Shown piece after piece: positions 9,602 through 18,692 of a DNA stretch of 64,000 bases. The translations under genes were made by a program, and so were the position numbers. Source of the DNA: JAXHMB01 sp034521755 (GTDB lineage: Bacteria > Bacteroidota > Rhodothermia > Balneolales > Balneolaceae); assembly GCA_034521755.1 (NCBI GenBank), contig JAXHMB010000003.1, positions 496,001 through 560,000 of the forward strand, read 5' to 3'. The notes under the pieces were generated by a model, which had not been told where the DNA came from, ran no database searches, and saw only the letters and a list, made by a program, of their open reading frames with translations. How positions within the stretch are numbered: position 1 is the first letter of the stretch; the number at the start of each line of letters is the position of its first letter.

Positions 9602-10447
9602 ATGAAAATTGGCAGGTTTACAGTAGAACAACTTAGTGAAGGACAGTTTGAATTTTTTCCTGATGGGACTATCAACAGGCAGCCAATTAATAAGGAGAAA
9701 GAAGACCTATCAAAGCTGATATCTAAGAAGTCTTCAGAACTGATTGGCATTAACCCAGTTTATATTACAGATGGCACCTTCCACATATTATTGGATACAG
9801 GCCTTGGCTGGGGACTTGATTCGGGAAGTGCCTACAAAAACGTTTCCAATGTAGTTACAAACTTGGAAATATTTGGAGTTAAACCTTCTGACATCACCCA
9901 TATAGTAATTAGTCATTTGCACTACGATCATTCTGCAGGCTCCAGCTTCACCAAAAGTGCCCAAACAGTTCCTACATTTCCCAATGCTCGATACTATATT
10001 CAGCAATCTGAATGGGATTTTGCACTGAAACAGGTAGAGAATGGAGCGAAACACTCTAAATCGTACACTCCTGATGATCTATACCGCCTTTATGCAGATT
10101 CATATTTTGAAATGATTGATGGTAAAGAAGAAATCATACCAGGCATAAATCTTATAAGTACAGGCGGACATACCCCCGGCCATCAAATCGTCAAAGTCCA
10201 AGATGGTGAAGATTGTGCCTACTTTTTGGGAGACTTGGTACCATCAGAAGATTATTTAAATCAACACCTCAGAAGCAATAATGATGTTGATCCTCTTCAG
10301 ACCAAAAAGGCTAAAACACTGATTCTTAAACAAGCACTCAAAGAAAAAGCCTTTATGTTATTTTATCATTCAATATATACAGAGCCGGGCAGGCTAGCTC
10401 AAAACGAAAACAAAGAATTAATACTTAGAGGTATTAAAAAGAATTAA
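9602..10447 (+). CDS. MBL-fold metallo-hydrolase
   Basis: Metallo-beta-lactamase superfamily hydrolase of unknown substrate. The metal-binding motif HxHxDH is seen in VISHLHYDHSAG, followed by a partner histidine in GGHTPGHQIV, an Asp in YFLGDLV, and a C-terminal YHS. The block FPNARYYIQQSEWDFA is typical of the AHL-lactonase-like/quorum-quenching branch, but lactonase activity cannot be claimed. There is no signal peptide. It starts 3 nt after sppA and converges with the broken kinase gene: their 3' ends overlap by about 4 nt if the kinase is read through its frameshifts to its natural stop. Confidence 0.88.
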   Translation: MKIGRFTVEQLSEGQFEFFPDGTINRQPINKEKEDLSKLISKKSSELIGINPVYITDGTFHILLDTGLGWGLDSGSAYKNVSNVVTNLEIFGVKPSDITHIVISHLHYDHSAGSSFTKSAQTVPTFPNARYYIQQSEWDFALKQVENGAKHSKSYTPDDLYRLYADSYFEMIDGKEEIIPGINLISTGGHTPGHQIVKVQDGEDCAYFLGDLVPSEDYLNQHLRSNNDVDPLQTKKAKTLILKQALKEKAFMLFYHSIYTEPGRLAQNENKELILRGIKKN

Positions 10448-11519
10448 CTGATTTCTGAAAGTAATGTACGCGTTTCTTTTTCTTTTTGTCTGAATAGTGT
10501 CGCAACGTATAATTGACAACGCGCCCTATAAAAATTATGATCAGAAAAGTCTATCCGATAATAAATATTATCGTTCAGATAATCAGTCAAAAATCTTACT
10601 CCCATAATAAAAGCCATATAGAATCCAGCCTCTGGTATGCATATTCAATTCTTTACGGGTTAAAATACTCCCGGCACCCTCCAGATAACCTCTTAGATAT
10701 GACTTATATTTTGCTTCGGCAATACTGACTAACTCAAGGTTTTGTTCGTCTTCCTCTGCCGTTACAACGCCGCGACCTGACGCCATCTCCGACGTCAAAG
10801 AAAACATAACCCGGCATTACGGTATCCAGGTCAATAACCGCGTAGCCTTTTTCGTCTTTATCTAATAACACGTTGTTAAACTTCGTATCGTTATGTGTTA
10901 CACGTAGAGGAAGATCCCCAGAGTCCGCTGATTGATAAAGATTGATAGCCAGTTTTTGGTACTCTTCAATCATGTTTACCTGGTCTATGGCTTTTTCGAT
11001 ACGATGGGAATCTGCTTCAATTAATGCCTGGTTAAACTGCTTTAGACGGACATTAATATTATGAAAATCCTGAATTGTAATATGTAACTTTCGAGGGGAA
11101 AAATCTGACAAGTCCTTAAGAAACAAACCAAACATTTTAGCTGCTTCAAATGCCTGTTTCTTAGTTTCGGCCTTATCATACGAACAGGCATCACCCAAGA
11201 ATTCAAACACTCTCCAATATCTGTCTGCGTCTTTATAGAATAACCGACCTTGCAGAGTTGGAATAATGCGAAGCACCCCCTGATGATCTGAGCTCGCTTT
11301 TTCTTTAATGTGGCTTGTTACTTTACAGATGTTATCCATAAGGGCATCAACATCAGTAAATACTTTATGGTTAATCTTTTGCAAAAGATAATTCTTTTCA
11401 TAACTCTCTTTTGTACTGACTTTGTAAGTTTTATTGATATGTCCCCCTCCAAATGGTTCAATCTTTTCAGGAACGCCGAATATCTGAAATTTTTCTACGA
11501 TTTCAATAAGGTCAGACAT
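10444..11519 (-). pseudogene. Sugar kinase of the aminoglycoside-phosphotransferase fold (NahK/AmgK-like), two frameshifts
   Basis: The N-terminal 250 residues are in frame from the ATG at 11519 and include GGGHINKTYKV and the catalytic/metal blocks VTHNDTKFNNVLLD and VIDLDTVMPGYVFFDVGDGVR. Around 10780-10790 the frame shifts and continues with TAEEDEQNLELVSI...YLEGAGSILTRKELN. A second shift near 10630-10650 restores MAFIMGVRFLTDYLND and a C terminus ending LLSEIS at 10444. Joined, the protein is about 355 residues, normal for N-acetylhexosamine 1-kinases (NahK) and related anomeric sugar kinases. Both breaks are single-base shifts with no other damage, so it may be a young pseudogene or a sequence error. 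It lies just downstream of the nucleotidyltransferase, the enzyme expected to use its sugar-1-phosphate product. The exact sugar is not determined. Confidence 0.8.
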
Positions 11520-11522
11520 ATT

Positions 11523-12422
11523 TTATCCCACCAAACTTAAAGGATATATTCCTTGTCGATGCTGTTTCAATAGCTGTTTTCTAACATATTTTTTATCCTC
11601 GGCGTAAGTTACCCCAAACCATTCCGAAGAAGTTAGCAATACAGGAACCTTAACCCCCATATCAATCAATTCTTGTAACACTTCAGGAACATAATATTCT
11701 GCCTTAAGGTCTTGTTTATTTTTTTTGCAGAAAGAAGCCAAGCCTTTTTCTATGATGCTAAAAACCGGAGGCGTAAAACCAAGCAGATTCATAGATGCTA
11801 TTTCCTGACCACTTAAATGATGAACCATGTTATCTTCTTCATAATAAATCTGATCAGTTTCTTTAATAATTTTAGTGCGTTCCTTAATTGAAATAAGATA
11901 ACCGTCCTCATCCGTTTCACATATCCCTCTTGATACTGATCCATAAGGAGATAAAGTTTTTTCCAATTTATATCCTATCATGCATGCAGCTATTTCCTCT
12001 TTTGATATTTCAGACAAATGCTGAGCCATTATGTTAAAAGAAGTCCTGCCATAGAAATCATCAGCATTAGCCATTGCAAATGGTTGGTCAACAACATCTC
12101 GGCAAACCCATAGAGCATGTGCTGTACCCCATGGCTTATTACGGCGTGCCGGTGGAGTCAACCCCAGGGGCAGGTCAGTCAATTCCTGGAAAACAATTTC
12201 TGTATCAATATCAGAATTAATGCGGTTCAGAATAGATTCTCTGAAATCGTCCTCCATATTTTTTCTTATCACAAATACTACTTTCCCAAATCCGGCTTTT
12301 ATCGCATCAAATATGGTATAATCCATGATAGTTTCACCAAAAGGGCCAACAGTATCGAACTGTTTTAGCCCCCCATACCTGCTACCCATCCCGGCTGCCA
12401 AAATAATGAGTGTAGGCTTCAT
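11523..12422 (-). CDS. Sugar-phosphate nucleotidyltransferase
   Basis: Transfers a nucleotide to a sugar 1-phosphate to make an activated NDP-sugar. The N terminus is the NTP-transferase signature LIILAAGMGSRYGGLKQ, followed by PWGTAHALW and NADDFYG, which hold the Mg2+-binding aspartates. The ATG at 12422 is chosen because it sits directly before this signature; an in-frame extension upstream to 12725 only overlaps the preceding oxidoreductase. At 299 residues it resembles the enzymes paired with APH-type sugar kinases in Bacteroidota. It starts 7 nt after the GH109-like gene and ends 3 nt before the kinase ATG, so the four-gene cluster is one operon. Partner gene content suggests HexNAc-1-phosphate as substrate (inference). 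Confidence 0.88.
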   Translation of the reverse strand: MKPTLIILAAGMGSRYGGLKQFDTVGPFGETIMDYTIFDAIKAGFGKVVFVIRKNMEDDFRESILNRINSDIDTEIVFQELTDLPLGLTPPARRNKPWGTAHALWVCRDVVDQPFAMANADDFYGRTSFNIMAQHLSEISKEEIAACMIGYKLEKTLSPYGSVSRGICETDEDGYLISIKERTKIIKETDQIYYEEDNMVHHLSGQEIASMNLLGFTPPVFSIIEKGLASFCKKNKQDLKAEYYVPEVLQELIDMGVKVPVLLTSSEWFGVTYAEDKKYVRKQLLKQHRQGIYPLSLVG

Positions 12423-12429
12423 AAGATTT

Positions 12430-13786
12430 CTACAGTTCTCCAATTCCAAAAATCGGCTCCCGGGTAACCCATTGTCCCTCAGTGAAGTCAGGAATAGATT
12501 GAGGAGCTCCTCCATTTTGAATAGAGATTTGGGATAGCGGCGTAATGGATCGCAACACAGCACCATCATAAACATCCAATACAGGAGCTTTTTCCTGGCG
12601 AACACTTTCCACAAAAGCACGGTCCAAAAAGTAGTCCATACCCCCATGGCCTCCACCTTCTGCGATTTCAGCATATTTTTTCCACAAATGATGATCATAT
12701 TTTTCCAACCATTTTGCAGCATCATCCCATCGATGTGGATCCGACTTTCCCTCTACATAAATCCTGCGAGTATGATAGTCAAAATCGGTCAACCCGTTTA
12801 CTCCCTGAACTCTGAATCCGAGTGAATAAGGCCTTGCCGTATTGGTGTCATGCGTAAGGATAATCGTTTCACCCCTCGCAGTTTGAATTGTTGATGTAAC
12901 AATATCTCCCAACTCCCAATTTATATCATAATAGGGATGATCTTCTCCACCCTTGGGATGCTCCTTAATGTAATTTTTAAGTGATCTGGACTTTGTTGCC
13001 ACCGACGAAATACTTGTTAGCCTGTTACCTCGGTTCATATCTGCCATTGTTCCTATTGGACCTAGTCCATGAGTTGGATATAAATCTGCATTTCTACTTT
13101 TAGAATGATTGGTACGCCAGCGTGCTTCGCCATAGGCTCCAGAACCCTCTCCAAAAGCAAGTCCCCCTTCACCATCATTAAACTTAATAGCTCTCAGATC
13201 GTGCAAGTATCCCCCTCTAAAATGAAGCAGTTCGCCAAATACATCATCCCGCACCATGTTTAGTACAGCCATTACGTCCCTGCGATAGCATACGTTTTCA
13301 AGGAACATAAGGTGAGTACCCGTTCTCCTGGTGTGTATTGACCAGCTCCCAGCACTCTTCAACAGAGAAAGCTCCGGAAACTTCTGATCCCACATAAATA
13401 CCCTCTTCCATTGCCTTGATACAGATAGGAGTATGCCATTTCCAATCTGTAGCCATAATCACTCCATCCAGATCTTCTTTTTCAAGCATCTCTTCATACG
13501 AGCGCTCATGCTCAGAATAAACCTTGGGAGATTCCAGTCCTTTTTCTTCGAAAATTTTCTGAGTTTGTTTAACTGCTTCAGGGTCAATATCACAAATAAC
13601 CGGACACTCAACCCCTTCATAATCCAGGATATTACTAACATGATTCCTACCTCTCAGCCCCGTACCAATAAAACCTATTCGTATGGTATTGTCCACCTTC
13701 TTGTTAGCACGCAAGACGTACGGAGCTCCTAAAATAGTTCCAGCTGTAGCTAATGATCCCGTTTTAATAAATGTTTTCCTATCCAT
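12430..13786 (-). pseudogene. GH109-like NAD-dependent glycosidase (Gfo/Idh/MocA fold), one frameshift
   Basis: The first 155 residues (from 13786) have a Tat/Sec-like leader and the NAD fold IRIGFIGTGLRGRNHV, ending EVSGAFSVEECWELV. After a single extra base near 13318 the frame switches and continues with THLMFLENVCYRRDVMAVLN, GGYLHDLRAIKFN, LYPTHGLGPIG, NRGNRLTS, ETIILTHDTN and GHGGMDYFLDRAFVE to the stop at 12430. These blocks are those of family 109 glycoside hydrolases, whose characterised members are alpha-N-acetylgalactosaminidases that use NAD+ transiently. Joined length is about 450 residues, normal for the family. Otherwise undamaged, so recent decay or a consensus error. It lies 9 nt after the symporter gene. 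Confidence 0.82.
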
Positions 13787-13795
13787 AATATTATA

Positions 13796-15598
13796 TTATT
13801 CCATGTTTAGCTTTGGCCATAATTTCATTAATGAGTATATGCAGCCCACAACCATCACTGCCAGTATGCTGCCAAAAAGAAGATTACCATACAGGAAATT
13901 GCCTATTGCAAAAAGGGAACCATAAACTCCCAGACATCCAAGTAAGACACTGAGTAAACTGCTTGGCATATCCCATTTATGTTCCATTTGTTTTAAATCG
14001 ATACCTCTTTCTGAAGCCACTTCATTAACTTTCCTCCAGCCCGGTCCACCGGGATTCACTTCCTTGCAAAATGCTATCAGCACATCCATTGACTCTGGCT
14101 TTGTCACAAAAGTAGTAATCACCCAAACTACCGTTGTTACAGCAACAGCTATCAATAGTTTAACGGAAGAAGCATTTAAAAGAGTAGTAGCTACTGCTTC
14201 GTCCGGCACTGCAAACACAAGGATAAAAGCCATAAGAGTAGCAGATACCATCGCCGCTATTTCTGTCACCGCATTAATGCGCCACCAAAACCATCGCAAC
14301 AGGTAAATAGCACCTGATCCAGCTCCCGAGAGCAATAAAATATCGAAGGCCTGGGTAGCATCTTCTAATATAGTAAGTGCCAGTATGGCTGATAGAATCA
14401 TCAGCACTGCCGTTGATATTTGTCCCACCAACACCTGTTCTTTTTCGGTAGCTTCCGGGCGGATGAATCGCTCATAAAAATCATTAACAATATACGAGGC
14501 ACCCCAATTAAGGTGGGTACTTAGTGTGGACATCACTGCCGCAATCAGAGATGCTACAACCAAGCCAAGCCAGCCGGCTCCGAGTTTTGTAAGCATTACA
14601 GGATAGGCGACATCATCTTTTAAATATTGATCTGTAATATTGGGGAATTCAGATTTTATGGAACCCAAGTCCGGATATAAAATAATGGATGCAAGTGCCA
14701 CGATAATCCACGGCCAGGGACGCACCGCATAGTGTGCAAAGTTAAAAAGCAACGTAGCGCCGACAGCATTTTTTTCGTCTTTTGCAGCCAGCATACGCTG
14801 GGCAATATATCCGCCTCCCCCCGGCTCCGCACCGGGATACCAAACGGCCCACCACTGTACTGCTATAGGAATAATAAACATGGTTACTAAAACAGATGGA
14901 TCAGACACATCAGGCATAATACTAAGCTTTCCCTGAAGTGCGGGATGATTAAATAGATTTGACAGTGAGCCTATCTCAGGCTGACTAACAGCTACATAAG
15001 CTGCATAAAGAGCCCCTACTGTTGCTATCCCATATTGGAAGAAGTCAGTCCAGATGACTCCCTTAATTCCTCCCAGTGATGAATATATAATGACCACCAA
15101 GCTTACAATGAGCACCACAGTAAATGGCTGGAGGTTCAGCATAACACCTCCAATTTTAATCGCAGCCAGTGTTACGGTACCCATAATCAGACAATTGAAA
15201 AAGATACCCAGATACAAAGCTCTGAATCCTCTTAAAAAAGACGCAGCCTTGCCTCCATATCGTAATTCATAAAGTCCAAGATCTGTCGTAACTCCCGACC
15301 GTCTCCAAAGTTTGGCATAAATAAAAACAGTAACCATGCCGGTAATAAGAAAAGCCCACCAGGCCCAGTTTCTTGCAACCCCTCCTTCTCTCACAAAACC
15401 GGTAACTAAATTGGGAGTGTCAGCAGAAAATGTTGTCGCCACCATTGAAATGCCCAACAGCCACCAGGGCATTGAGCGGCCTCCCAAAAAATACTGTTTA
15501 GTATTTTTACCGGCTGTCTTTGAAGTGATCCATCCAATAGCCAATACAATAACAAAGAAAACAGCAATGATACCCCAATCCAGATCCGATAATACCAT
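13796..15598 (-). CDS. Sodium/solute symporter (SSS family), sugar-type
   Basis: A 600-residue inner-membrane transporter of the SSS family with about 13-14 hydrophobic segments. It begins LDWGIIAVFFVIVLAIGWITSK and then KQYFLGGRSMPWWLLGISMVA, the family's hallmark region after helix 1. A conserved Na+-site-like segment LVTGFVREGG and the AAVMSTLSTHLNWGASYIVNDFYERF block place it among the sugar/sialic-acid-like SSS transporters. It is the first gene of the minus-strand sugar operon (symporter, GH109-like, nucleotidyltransferase, kinase), so it probably imports the sugar the operon handles. It is separated from rho by a 107-nt gap that should contain its promoter. Confidence 0.93.
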   Translation of the reverse strand: MVLSDLDWGIIAVFFVIVLAIGWITSKTAGKNTKQYFLGGRSMPWWLLGISMVATTFSADTPNLVTGFVREGGVARNWAWWAFLITGMVTVFIYAKLWRRSGVTTDLGLYELRYGGKAASFLRGFRALYLGIFFNCLIMGTVTLAAIKIGGVMLNLQPFTVVLIVSLVVIIYSSLGGIKGVIWTDFFQYGIATVGALYAAYVAVSQPEIGSLSNLFNHPALQGKLSIMPDVSDPSVLVTMFIIPIAVQWWAVWYPGAEPGGGGYIAQRMLAAKDEKNAVGATLLFNFAHYAVRPWPWIIVALASIILYPDLGSIKSEFPNITDQYLKDDVAYPVMLTKLGAGWLGLVVASLIAAVMSTLSTHLNWGASYIVNDFYERFIRPEATEKEQVLVGQISTAVLMILSAILALTILEDATQAFDILLLSGAGSGAIYLLRWFWWRINAVTEIAAMVSATLMAFILVFAVPDEAVATTLLNASSVKLLIAVAVTTVVWVITTFVTKPESMDVLIAFCKEVNPGGPGWRKVNEVASERGIDLKQMEHKWDMPSSLLSVLLGCLGVYGSLFAIGNFLYGNLLFGSILAVMVVGCIYSLMKLWPKLNME

Positions 15599-15705
15599 GT
15601 AAGGCCGATTAATTTTAAGCGTTGCCGAGAATTCTACTCAGCTAGGATATCTGATCTGAGGCAAAAATGCCAAAAAAATATAGATATAGAGAAATGCGGA
15701 AAGCG

Positions 15706-17211
15706 CTACTGTTTGTTCATCGAAATGAGAAACTCTTCATTGTCTTTTGTGCCTTTCATCTTGTCGAGCAGAAACTCCATAGCCTCAAAAGCATTCATGC
15801 GATTGAGATACCGACGAAGCAGTACCACCTTTTCGCGCTCCGTTTCAGGCACAATAAGTTCTTCACGACGGGTTCCACTCTTAAAGACATCAATAGCCGG
15901 GAAAATACGACGGTCAGAAAGATTACGATCCAGGACAATTTCCATATTACCGGTTCCCTTAAACTCCTCAAAGATCAGGTCATCCATACGAGAGCCCGTT
16001 TGTACGAGCGCTGTGGCCAGTATAGAAAGACTTCCGCCATTTTCTACATTACGAGCAGAACTAAATAGCTGACGTGGTTCTTTAAGTGCTTCAGAATCTA
16101 CACCACCTGACATTGTACGACCGGAATTGGGTGCACAAATATTATACGCACGGGCCAATCGTGTAATAGAATCCATCAGAACCAATACATCGTGTCCACT
16201 TTCGACAAGTCGCTTTGATTTTTCAAAAACGATTTCTGAAAGCCCGATATGATTCTCCGGCTTCTCATCAAATGTAGAAGCAACAACTTCGGCATTTTGC
16301 ACGGTACGCTCCATCTCCGTTACCTCTTCAGGCCGTTCATCAATAAGCAGAATTATAACCTTCGTTTCAGGATTATTATCATTTACTGCATTGGCGATAT
16401 CACGCAAAATAGTAGTCTTACCTGTTTTAGGCTGAGCAACGATAAGGCCTCTCTGCCCCTTGCCAAGCGGAGCAAACATATCTACAACACGAGTGGTGTA
16501 TTCATTCGATTTATGCTCGAGTTTAAAACGCTCATTAGGATATATAGGAAGCAAGTCTTCAAAATCCTCACGATTATCCATATCGTGCGGTATTTTGCCA
16601 TTAACCCCATCCACCCGCAACAGGGCAAAATAACGCTCACCTACTTTAGGAGGACGAATAATACCAATCACACAATCGCCCTGTTTTAATCTAAATCGCT
16701 TAATTTGTGAAGGGGAAACGTAGATATCGTCCGGGCTGGCCTTATAATTATAGTTCACAGACCTCAGAAAGCCATAACCATCAGGGAGAATTTCAAGTGT
16801 ACCTTCCTGGATAATATATGGGCCTAAGTCATCCTCAATTTCTTCAAGGCGTTCAGCCAAAGTGGGAGCATCCGATTCCGGCAGGATATTATGAACACTG
16901 TTTTTCTTCTTTTTCTTTTTTCTGCCAGAATTTGAGCTTCGAGAATTGCGGTTATTATTTCCGTTACTCCCGGTATCATAGGGCTGTGTGTGATGAGTAC
17001 CGTCCTGCTGCTTTTCCTTCTCATCCACCTCAGAAAGCACTTTCGAACCTTCTTCAACAGATTTCTTGATACGATCAATAAGCTCATGCTTTCGAAGACC
17101 CGAAGGCTTAATACCCTGGCTGCGAGCCAGCTCTTGGAGCTCCTTGACCGATTTTTTTTCAAGGGATTTTAAATTTTCAATGGTTATTCCATCGGTTTGG
17201 TTATCCGACAT
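15706..17211 (-). CDS. rho: Transcription termination factor Rho
   Basis: Hexameric RNA-dependent ATPase that ends transcription. The N-terminal Rho-N domain (about residues 10-50, SVKELQELARSQGIKPSGLRK) is followed by a low-complexity insert rich in Asn, Ser and Lys (about residues 65-105, including a run of lysines), then the cold-shock RNA-binding domain (GTLEILPDGYGFLRS). The ATPase core has Walker A QPKTGKTTIL, Walker B VIILLIDERPEEVTEM, and the R-loop region SRLARAYN. At 501 residues it is longer than E. coli Rho (419) because of the insert, as in many Bacteroidota. It is monocistronic as far as can be seen. Confidence 0.98.
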   Translation of the reverse strand: MSDNQTDGITIENLKSLEKKSVKELQELARSQGIKPSGLRKHELIDRIKKSVEEGSKVLSEVDEKEKQQDGTHHTQPYDTGSNGNNNRNSRSSNSGRKKKKKKNSVHNILPESDAPTLAERLEEIEDDLGPYIIQEGTLEILPDGYGFLRSVNYNYKASPDDIYVSPSQIKRFRLKQGDCVIGIIRPPKVGERYFALLRVDGVNGKIPHDMDNREDFEDLLPIYPNERFKLEHKSNEYTTRVVDMFAPLGKGQRGLIVAQPKTGKTTILRDIANAVNDNNPETKVIILLIDERPEEVTEMERTVQNAEVVASTFDEKPENHIGLSEIVFEKSKRLVESGHDVLVLMDSITRLARAYNICAPNSGRTMSGGVDSEALKEPRQLFSSARNVENGGSLSILATALVQTGSRMDDLIFEEFKGTGNMEIVLDRNLSDRRIFPAIDVFKSGTRREELIVPETEREKVVLLRRYLNRMNAFEAMEFLLDKMKGTKDNEEFLISMNKQ

Positions 17212-17325
17212 AATGATCTAGGTAATGCGTTTTATTGAGATGAATAAAGGTTCTAAAAGTCTTATACAATGCTGTAAAAGAATTGATCTACTCAGGTAAA
17301 TTTGGAAGAATCAAGTAGATAAGAA

Positions 17326-18666
17326 TTAACGATTGGTGGCAAATGCTTTCACCCATCGATCAACCGTTGAGTAAAAGTAAAAACTTCCTGCAAAAATTAC
17401 TAATTCTGATTCAAATTCTTCAAATAACTTCTGTTGAAGCTCTTTCTTTACAGGCATTATACTAAAATCAGGGAGGTATTGACGTACTGTATCAACAGAT
17501 GCTGCCCGATTTGACTCTGTTGTATGATAAAATATTTTCTTGAATTCCGAAAATTCTTTTCCAACTTCTGAACTTAGCTTATCCTCCATAATAGAAAGCA
17601 CTAAAATCGTGTCCTTAACCGGCTTGATGGTTTGTACCATAGCTTTCATCGCACGTACCGCTTCAATGTTATGTGCCCCATCAAAGTACCAGTCATAATT
17701 TTCATTCAGCTTCTCAAACCGACCTTTATTGGGATACATTTCTGCACTCTTATTAATTCCCTCTGCGAGGGAAGCTGACGTTATAGGAAACCTTTTTTGA
17801 AGTACTTTAGCTACTTGCCAAGTCATGGCAATATTATAAGCCTGAACAGGTGATATACAGCCCGGGCTAAATGTAATTTCTTCATTGCCATCTTTGATAG
17901 AATAAATCCCGGAGTCAAAGCCTGGGGCAAGTTCCGAAGAGCGGAATACTTCGGCATTCTTATCCGTTGCAATTTCATCAATAACATTTTTGGCCGCTCT
18001 TTCTAAATGACCGATAATAACAGGTGTATCTTGTTTAATGATTCCTGCTTTTTCAGCTGCAATCTCTTCAATAGTTTCCCCTAAAAGATCGGTATGGTCA
18101 AGCGCAATACTTGTAATAACTGAAACCATTGGAGTGATAATATTTGTGGCATCCAGCCGCCCTCCCAAACCTGTTTCTATAATTGCCAGATCTACATCCT
18201 GTTTGTTAAACCACCAGAAAGCAATGGCTGTGCTCAGTTCAAAATAAGTAAGATCAGATTGATTAATCTGACGCTCATTTCCATAAAAAAATGAAGCCAA
18301 TTCCTGATCTGTTATCTGGCAACCATCTATTACAAATCGTTCTTTAAAATCTTCAAGATGAGGAGACGTGTACAGCCCAACTTTATAGCCTGCTTTTTGA
18401 TAAACAGATGCTAATAATCGACAAGTACTCCCCTTCCCATTTGTCCCCGCTACATGAACGTAGTTTCCTTCTCTGTGAGGACCGCCGATATCATCACAAA
18501 ACTGACGGAATTTTTGAAGATTAAATCTGGCAGCTTTATTCCCCTCGGACTGAAACTTGGGGATAGCCTCCAAATAGCCATACACATCTTCTATATCATT
18601 AAACAGCATTCGGGAAATCATGGGTTCAAATTTCATTCTTAATGTTAAGGTATGTACTTTAACCAT
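17326..18666 (-). CDS. folC: Bifunctional folylpolyglutamate/dihydrofolate synthase
   Basis: Mur-ligase-family enzyme adding glutamate to dihydropteroate and folates. The P-loop HVAGTNGKGSTCRLL, the block GLYTSPHLEDFKERF and IIETGLGGRLDATN (Mg2+/ATP site), and the late YDWYFDGAHNIEAVRAM segment are all standard FolC motifs. The predicted start at 18666 gives a 15-residue leader; the in-frame ATG at 18636 (MKFEPMISRML) or 18618 is a plausible alternative since family members usually begin near the F.d..dv.gYLea block. It is divergent from pyrD with only 26 nt between the longest ORF and the pyrD ATG, which favours the shorter start and leaves room for promoters. Confidence 0.95.
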   Translation of the reverse strand: MVKVHTLTLRMKFEPMISRMLFNDIEDVYGYLEAIPKFQSEGNKAARFNLQKFRQFCDDIGGPHREGNYVHVAGTNGKGSTCRLLASVYQKAGYKVGLYTSPHLEDFKERFVIDGCQITDQELASFFYGNERQINQSDLTYFELSTAIAFWWFNKQDVDLAIIETGLGGRLDATNIITPMVSVITSIALDHTDLLGETIEEIAAEKAGIIKQDTPVIIGHLERAAKNVIDEIATDKNAEVFRSSELAPGFDSGIYSIKDGNEEITFSPGCISPVQAYNIAMTWQVAKVLQKRFPITSASLAEGINKSAEMYPNKGRFEKLNENYDWYFDGAHNIEAVRAMKAMVQTIKPVKDTILVLSIMEDKLSSEVGKEFSEFKKIFYHTTESNRAASVDTVRQYLPDFSIMPVKKELQQKLFEEFESELVIFAGSFYFYSTVDRWVKAFATNR

Positions 18667-18692
18667 GTTTTAGAAATGACCAGATTAAAAAT

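Noticed and set aside
9602..10447. Calling the MBL-fold protein a quorum-quenching lactonase
   Set aside because: The metal motif is common to the superfamily and nothing in the context supports a lactone substrate.
12423..12725. 101-residue N-terminal extension of the nucleotidyltransferase
   Set aside because: It overlaps the 3' end of the GH109-like gene in another frame; the enzyme fold starts exactly at the ATG at 12422.
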